Of a stretch of DNA of 64,000 bases, positions 59,187 through 64,000 are shown piece after piece (within the stretch, counting starts at the first letter, position 1; each line of letters begins with the position of its first letter). Origin of the DNA: PALSA-1006 sp037140475 (lineage in GTDB: Bacteria > Pseudomonadota > Gammaproteobacteria > Burkholderiales > Gallionellaceae). The notes beneath the pieces were generated by a model. It worked only from the letters and a program-made list of their open reading frames with translations. It was not told the origin of the DNA and did no database searches. The position numbers and the translations under genes were made by a program. The stretch lies in contig JBAXEJ010000001.1 in NCBI GenBank assembly GCA_037140475.1, positions 62,001 to 126,000 on the forward strand. Reading direction: 5' to 3'.

Positions 59187-60572
59187 TTATGCCAATGAAT
59201 TACGTGCTCGCGCAATCGCTGCCTCAACCTGCTGCGGTGCGGTGCCACCGGTGTGATTGCGTGCGGCAAGTGAGCCCTCCAGCGTGAGCACGGCATAAAT
59301 GTCGTCCGTTATTAGTTTAGAAAATTGTTGCAGCTCTTCTAATTTAAGTTCACTCAAATCGCAGCCGCGACCTACGGCAAAACGTACTGCCAGTGCTACA
59401 GCCTCGTGAGCATCGCGGAACGGCAAGCCTTTTTTCACCAAATAATCGGCGAGATCAGTGGCAGTGGCATACCCCTGAAATGCGGCACTGCGCATGGCCT
59501 CCGGTTTAACGGTGATGCCGCCCATCATGTCGGCATAAATACGCAGGGTTTGCGTGAGGGTGTCGATAGTGTCAAACAGCGGTTCTTTATCTTCTTGATT
59601 GTCTTTGTTGTAGGCAAGCGGCTGGCCTTTCATCAAAGTCAGCAGGGCAACTAAATTGCCGTTCACACGACCTGTTTTGCCGCGCACCAACTCGGGCACA
59701 TCAGGATTTTTTTTCTGCGGCATGATGGAAGAGCCGGTGCAGAAACGATCAGCGATGTCGATGAAACCAAAGCGCGGGCTCATCCACAAAATCAGCTCTT
59801 CAGATAAACGTGAGAGGTGGGTCATGATGAGTGAGCCAACAGCGGCAAACTCAATGGCGAAATCGCGATCGGAAACAGCATCTAAAGAGTTTTCGCACAC
59901 GCCATCAAAATTGAGTAGCTCGGCAACGTATTCACGTTTGATCGGGTAGCTCGTTCCTGCCAACGCGGCTGCACCCAAAGGCAAGCGATTCACGCGCTTA
60001 CGGCAATCGACCAACCGTTCGCCATCACGCTTGAGCATTTCAAAGTAAGCCATCAGATGATGGGCAAAACTCACCGGTTGTGCCACCTGCAAATGAGTGA
60101 AGCCGGGCATGATAGTGTGCGTGTGATGTTGCGCCAGATCAAGCAGGGCAGTTTGCAAGGCTTTAACTAACAAGATCAGATCGTCAATGGAGTGGCGCAG
60201 ATACAGGCGCACATCAGTGGCTACTTGATCGTTACGGGAGCGGCCAGTGTGCAGCCGTTTGCCCGCGTCGCCTACCAACGTAGTGAGGCGTTTTTCGATA
60301 TTGAGATGCACGTCTTCGAGATCGAGTTGCCATTCAAACGTGCCTAGCAGCACTTCATTTTCAATCTGCGCCATGCCGCGTTGAATGTCTTTTAGATCTT
60401 GTGCGCTGATAATGTCGCACGAGGCGAGCATTTGCGCGTGGGCGAGTGAGCCCTGAATATCAACCAACGCTAAGCGTTTATCGAAATCAACCGAAGCGGT
60501 GTAGCGCTTCACTAATTCAGCTACGGGTTCAGCGAATCTGCCTGACCAGGCTTGTTTATCTTGCATCGTCAT
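59187..60572 (-). CDS. argH: Argininosuccinate lyase
   Basis: A 461-residue enzyme of the last arginine-synthesis step that splits argininosuccinate into arginine and fumarate. The fumarase/aspartase-superfamily signature is GSSIMPQKKNPDVPEL near residue 280, with TGRSRNDQVATD near 110 and TTxxPGFTHLQ-type MPGFTHLQVAQP near 158. It is divergent from algZ, as in Pseudomonas. The start is 60572 or 60566. Confidence 0.96.
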   Translation of the reverse strand: MTMQDKQAWSGRFAEPVAELVKRYTASVDFDKRLALVDIQGSLAHAQMLASCDIISAQDLKDIQRGMAQIENEVLLGTFEWQLDLEDVHLNIEKRLTTLVGDAGKRLHTGRSRNDQVATDVRLYLRHSIDDLILLVKALQTALLDLAQHHTHTIMPGFTHLQVAQPVSFAHHLMAYFEMLKRDGERLVDCRKRVNRLPLGAAALAGTSYPIKREYVAELLNFDGVCENSLDAVSDRDFAIEFAAVGSLIMTHLSRLSEELILWMSPRFGFIDIADRFCTGSSIMPQKKNPDVPELVRGKTGRVNGNLVALLTLMKGQPLAYNKDNQEDKEPLFDTIDTLTQTLRIYADMMGGITVKPEAMRSAAFQGYATATDLADYLVKKGLPFRDAHEAVALAVRFAVGRGCDLSELKLEELQQFSKLITDDIYAVLTLEGSLAARNHTGGTAPQQVEAAIARARNSLA

Positions 60573-60610
60573 CGTGTCTTGTCCAGAATGTTCGGCATAA
60601 AGGAGGCCCT

Positions 60611-61648
60611 ATGCCAAGGTCGCGAAGTATAAATCAAAACAATATGCCCGAGACATTGCCAAACTTCCGTAATCTTGGCGTGATGTTGCGCATTGTGCTG
60701 TTGGTTAACTTGCTAGTGTTAGGTGGATTGTTGAGTCATGCCAACTCCTGGCAGGATGTTGTCACGCGAATTTTGCAAAGCTCGGCGTATCTGCAGCCGG
60801 TGTTGCTCTCAAGTTTGCTGGCGCTGTATGCGCTGAGTGTGCAGCTGTTGCGCTTGAATTATGCGCAGGGTGTGGCCGCGGTATTGGCCGTTGTGGCATT
60901 GATTGCTTGGGCTATTGCCGTATTGGGTGGTGAGCTATTTAGTAACTCGATCGGCTCAGAAACCTTTAATTTGTGGCGCCAAGTAGCGGTGTCAGTTGCG
61001 CTGACGCTGGGTGCCTTAATGTACTTTCGTTTGCGCACGCGTCTGCTCTCTCCGGCCTTTCCCGGTGCGCGTTTGCAGGCGCTACAAGCGCGCATTCGCC
61101 CCCACTTTCTGTTTAACAGTATTAATGCGGTGCTGGGGATTGTGCGAAGTGACCCAAAACGTGCGGAGAGTGCGCTAGAAGATATGTCTGATTTATTCAG
61201 AATGGCCATGACAGATTCGAGCGAAATGGTGACGCTGAAGCGCGAGGTTGAATTGTCCAGACAATATTTGGCGTTGGAGCAATTACGTTTAGGTGATCGC
61301 CTCAAGATCAATTGGCAAATAAAAGAGATGCCCGAAGATGCGTTGGTGCCACCTTTGATGTTGCAACCGTTATTGGAAAATGCCGTCTATCACGGTATTG
61401 AGCCGATGCATGAGGGGGGCGAGATTGTGATTAAGCTCAATCGGAGCGGCAAGGAAATGCACTTGGATGTGCTCAATCCGTATCAACCCGATAGCCAAAA
61501 ACATAGCGGCAATAAAATGGCGCTCGACAATATTCGCGAGCGGCTTGCGTTACAGTTTGATTTGGAAGCGAGCTATACCGTTGATGCCGGAAAAGATTAT
61601 TATCGCGTTCACATTTTGATCCCCTATGTGAGAGAGGAATTCCAATGA
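60611..61648 (+). CDS. algZ: LytS-type sensor histidine kinase AlgZ/FimS
   Basis: A protein of about 345 residues. Four predicted membrane helices cover about 25-150, followed by a His_kinase/HisKA_5-type region with the phospho-acceptor in IRPHFLFNSINAVLG near residue 165 and the ATPase region ending MALDNIRERLALQF. The start ATG 60611 has an almost perfect AAAGGAGG site; the frame extends upstream into argH but that part is antisense. It overlaps algR by 4 bp. Confidence 0.88.
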   Translation: MPRSRSINQNNMPETLPNFRNLGVMLRIVLLVNLLVLGGLLSHANSWQDVVTRILQSSAYLQPVLLSSLLALYALSVQLLRLNYAQGVAAVLAVVALIAWAIAVLGGELFSNSIGSETFNLWRQVAVSVALTLGALMYFRLRTRLLSPAFPGARLQALQARIRPHFLFNSINAVLGIVRSDPKRAESALEDMSDLFRMAMTDSSEMVTLKREVELSRQYLALEQLRLGDRLKINWQIKEMPEDALVPPLMLQPLLENAVYHGIEPMHEGGEIVIKLNRSGKEMHLDVLNPYQPDSQKHSGNKMALDNIRERLALQFDLEASYTVDAGKDYYRVHILIPYVREEFQ

Positions 61649-62409
61649 GCGTTGTTGAATTGCCCTTAGCCATTTTTATCGTTGACGACGAGCAGCCCGC
61701 GCGTAATCGCATTAAAGATTTGCTAACCGACTGTGCCGAGCAGCTTGCTTTGACCGTGGTGGGTGAGGCGAGTAACGGCATTGAAGCATTAGATAAGTTA
61801 TCCGAGGTGCACGCAGATGTGGTGCTGATGGATATTCGTATGCCGCAGATGGATGGTATCGAGCTGGCGCAACACCTCAATAAATTGCATCGGCCACCTG
61901 TCGTTATTTTTACAACGGCTTATGATAATTATGCGGTGAAGGCGTTTGAAGAGCGCGCGATTGATTACCTGCTTAAGCCCATTCGCTTGGGGCGGTTATT
62001 TGAGGCACTGACGCGCGCCCGCGCGGCAGTGCCGGTGCGCAGCGAGGTGTTGCAAGAGCTCACACCAGAACCGCGGAAAAATCTTTCCATTCACGAGCGC
62101 GGCAAAATCGTATTAGTCCCAATCGAGCAAGTGCTTTACTTGCGCGCCGAGTTGAAATACATCACAGTTCGCACACTCACTCACGAATATCTGATTGAGG
62201 AATCGCTGATCTCTTTAGAAAAAGAATTCGCGACACGCTTTATCCGCATTCACCGCAATTGTTTAATCGCCAAAGATGAAATTGTCGGATTTGAAAAAAT
62301 CCCCGAGACAGACGATAGCGAAGCGCATTGGGCAGCAAAACTAAAAGGTTTAGAAGAGCTTTTGCCGATTAGTCGGCGCCAGCAATATATTGTGAAAGAG
62401 TTTAGCTAA
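61645..62409 (+). CDS. algR: LytTR response regulator AlgR
   Basis: A 254-residue regulator. The receiver domain (1-125) has IVDDEQPARNRIKDLL, the phospho-acceptor Asp in VVLMDIRMPQMDG and the Lys in DYLLKPIRLGRLF. A LytTR DNA-binding domain covers about 145-250 (VLYLRAELKYITVRT, FIRIHRNCLIAKDEI). In pseudomonads AlgZ/AlgR controls type IV pili and other surface traits, fitting the pilus chemosensory operon in this window. Confidence 0.93.
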   Translation: MSVVELPLAIFIVDDEQPARNRIKDLLTDCAEQLALTVVGEASNGIEALDKLSEVHADVVLMDIRMPQMDGIELAQHLNKLHRPPVVIFTTAYDNYAVKAFEERAIDYLLKPIRLGRLFEALTRARAAVPVRSEVLQELTPEPRKNLSIHERGKIVLVPIEQVLYLRAELKYITVRTLTHEYLIEESLISLEKEFATRFIRIHRNCLIAKDEIVGFEKIPETDDSEAHWAAKLKGLEELLPISRRQQYIVKEFS

Positions 62410-62422
62410 GTGAGGTGACGTC

Positions 62423-63316
62423 ATGAAGCTTTGGACTGGACTTGTTGCACTATTAATTTTAACCGGCTGTGGTAAACAAGCCGAGACAAGCTATGAGCCA
62501 GAATTCGCCCCACGTGTGGTTAGCGGCAAGCATTTCATTGTCGGTATCCTTCCTCAGCACAATGTCCAACGGTTGATGGAGCTTAATGTTGGTTTGGTGG
62601 AGCAGATTAATACCGCCATTCCAGAGGCGCATTTTGAAATGGAGGCTTCGCGTAGTTTCGAAGAATTTGAGAAGAAGCTCTTTGCGGGGCATTTTGATTT
62701 CGCCATGCTCAACCCTTATCAAACCATTTTGTCGCTTAAATATGGCTATCGCGTATTTGCCAAAATGGGCGATGACGCCATTTTTCACGGTATCGTTTTG
62801 GTGCGCAAGGATAGCGGCGTTAACAAAATCACCGATCTAAAAGGTAAGCGCGTTGCTTACCCTGCGAACACCGCCTTGGCCGCTGGGCTAATGCCCCAGT
62901 ATTATTTTCACACCAACGGCATTGATGTGAACCGAGACATTGAAAATGTTTATGTGGGCTCGCAAGAGTCCGCCATTATGAATGTGGTGCTAGGGCACAC
63001 CGTTGCGGGCGCAACCTGGCCTCCGCCTTGGAAACGTTTTAATGTTGAGCATCCTGATTTGGCAAGCCAGCTCGAAGTAAAGTGGGAAACGCCGCCCTTG
63101 CTAAATAATGGTTGGGTGGTGCGCAACAACGTGGATGCTGACATCGCGGCAAAATTTGGCAACGTGCTGGTCAACCTAGATAAATCAGAGCAGGGTAAAA
63201 AAGCCTTGGCGCCGCTCTTGGTTTCACGCTTTGAGCGGGCGGACGATGCGACCTATGAACCTGTTCGTAAATTCCTAAAACAATTTTCAGCCACGGTGCG
63301 TCCCGTCGAACAATGA
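62423..63316 (+). CDS. PhnD-like phosphate/phosphonate-type substrate-binding lipoprotein
   Basis: A 297-residue protein with a lipoprotein signal (LLILTGC, Cys near residue 16) and a type II periplasmic-binding fold of the PhnD family. Landmarks are HFDFAMLNPYQTILSLK, DLKGKRVAYPANTALAAGLMP and PPLLNNGWVVRN. No ABC permease or ATPase is adjacent; instead the next gene, overlapping by 4 bp, is a membrane sensor. It probably delivers a ligand signal to that sensor rather than serving transport. Confidence 0.85.
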   Translation: MKLWTGLVALLILTGCGKQAETSYEPEFAPRVVSGKHFIVGILPQHNVQRLMELNVGLVEQINTAIPEAHFEMEASRSFEEFEKKLFAGHFDFAMLNPYQTILSLKYGYRVFAKMGDDAIFHGIVLVRKDSGVNKITDLKGKRVAYPANTALAAGLMPQYYFHTNGIDVNRDIENVYVGSQESAIMNVVLGHTVAGATWPPPWKRFNVEHPDLASQLEVKWETPPLLNNGWVVRNNVDADIAAKFGNVLVNLDKSEQGKKALAPLLVSRFERADDATYEPVRKFLKQFSATVRPVEQ

Positions 63317-64000
63317 AATTTTGGATTCCTCAAACACGAGCATGCAAACTCATCTGCGGTAGCTGGCAGAGTTCAATTAAATATCGATTCGCAATTGGCT
63401 TCGGCGTAGCAACGTTTTTGTTGATGCTGACAGCAGGTTTTGTGCAATATGAACTCCAGCAAGAAACGCTTAACCGGCGTGGTGTCGAGCGAGCAGAGCT
63501 GTTGGCGAACACGCTGGCTCAAAGCACTTCATATCTGTTACTGGCTAATGATGTGGTGGGTTTGCAAGAAATTATGGCAGGGCTATCGGGCACGATTGAT
63601 TTAAAGCGAGTCTTCATTCTGAGCAACTTCGGCGAAGTGGTTGCCTCCACACAGCCAAAAGAAATTGGCATGACAGTGAAGGATGCAATTAGTAAAAAAC
63701 TCTTGCTGTCAGCGCCGATACCGATGGTGTTAGTTGACCAGCTTAATATTATCGATGTGGCGCAACCGGTGATGGCAGGTAAATTCCAAGTGGGGTGGGT
63801 GCGGGTGCAGTTAACGCGCGAATCCCAAAACGCTGACCTAAACCGATTAAAAATCATGTGGGCCTTGTTTGCAGTGCTGGGTGTGGTGATCGTGGTGGTG
63901 GTTACGCTGTGGTTATCACAATCGTTAACACAGGGCCTGCGCAAGTTAATGCGTGTGACCGAAGATGTCACAAAGGGCAACCGCGAAGCGCGCGCTTCGA
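63313..64000 (+). CDS. Membrane sensor protein with HAMP domain (3' end outside window)
   Basis: The open frame from ATG 63313 (ATGA overlap with the upstream gene) runs to the window edge, giving 229 residues. A first membrane helix is at about 26-44, a periplasmic region of about 130 residues follows, a second helix is near 181-203 (IMWALFAVLGVVIVVVV), and a HAMP domain then begins (SLTQGLRKLMRVTEDV). The output domain is missing; a histidine kinase or diguanylate cyclase is likely. It is paired with the PhnD-like binding protein. Confidence 0.8.
   Translation, partial: MKFWIPQTRACKLICGSWQSSIKYRFAIGFGVATFLLMLTAGFVQYELQQETLNRRGVERAELLANTLAQSTSYLLLANDVVGLQEIMAGLSGTIDLKRVFILSNFGEVVASTQPKEIGMTVKDAISKKLLLSAPIPMVLVDQLNIIDVAQPVMAGKFQVGWVRVQLTRESQNADLNRLKIMWALFAVLGVVIVVVVTLWLSQSLTQGLRKLMRVTEDVTKGNREARAS

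Noticed and set aside
60446..60610. Longer N-terminus for algZ
   Set aside because: It is antisense to the argH start; ATG 60611 has an excellent AGGAGG site.

Overview
The window looks like a chromosome segment of a betaproteobacterium, probably a freshwater Nitrosomonadales-type organism. The basis is gene content and order: an rsmI/lpoA-yraN-gmhA-dolP-rfaE2-DUF971-ubiE cluster, xerC-DUF484-dapF, ppk1 with a two-domain PPK2, argH next to algZ-algR, and a pilG-pilH-pilI-pilJ-chpA chemosensory operon. The placement is inferred from the sequence alone and the genus is not resolved. Coding density is high and most genes are ordinary housekeeping genes.

Layout. 1-7600: a truncated flavoprotein/cyclic-nucleotide/iron-sulfur fusion, then a minus-strand envelope and quinone operon (lpoA to ubiE), with rsmI divergent. 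7580-9911: a small accessory patch holding a 15-codon stub of an XRE regulator, two unknown genes (one a lipoprotein), an HTH regulator, slyX and a small unknown. 10058-14911: an MHS-type transporter, pyrC, a gamma-carbonic anhydrase and small DUF genes ending in a membrane-anchored thioredoxin. 15077-21354: polyphosphate metabolism (pap, sixA, ppk1), yggX and argA. 21530-31060: an Aer-like chemoreceptor, an asparagine-synthetase-type amidotransferase resembling the N-acetylglutaminylglutamine enzyme, two rhodaneses, rlmI, xerC, DUF484, dapF and a CoA-binding protein.

31118-36270 is the unusual part. A tRNA-Arg(CCG) gene is cut in its anticodon/variable region. Its first 49 nt lie at 31118-31166 and its last 28 nt at 36243-36270; joined, they give a well-paired 77-nt tRNA. 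A 17-bp anticodon-arm sequence is present in direct repeat at both ends and a third time inside a complete, different tRNA-Arg(CCG) at 31232-31308. The roughly 5-kb insert therefore breaks the host tRNA and carries its own replacement. It also holds 11-bp TGGTGAC iterons, a small HTH repressor, an excisionase-like protein, a free-standing integrase arm-binding domain, a two-gene minus-strand operon (a 700-aa divergent tyrosine-recombinase-like protein and a 262-aa unknown partner), and about 230 bp of highly foldable non-coding DNA. This is the best candidate for an undescribed system.

36293-46725: a CZB-domain protein, HU, molybdenum-cofactor genes (moeB, moaC-moaD-moaE, mobB-mobA), a substrate-binding protein, rsmE, a thioredoxin-fold protein, an inositol-monophosphatase-family enzyme and trkA-trkH. 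46816-56788: the type IV pilus chemosensory operon, ending in a Sel1-repeat protein. 56812-64000: a DUF6279 lipoprotein, an outer-membrane barrel protein, a bacteriohemerythrin, argH, algZ-algR, a PhnD-like binding lipoprotein and the start of a HAMP sensor protein cut by the window edge.
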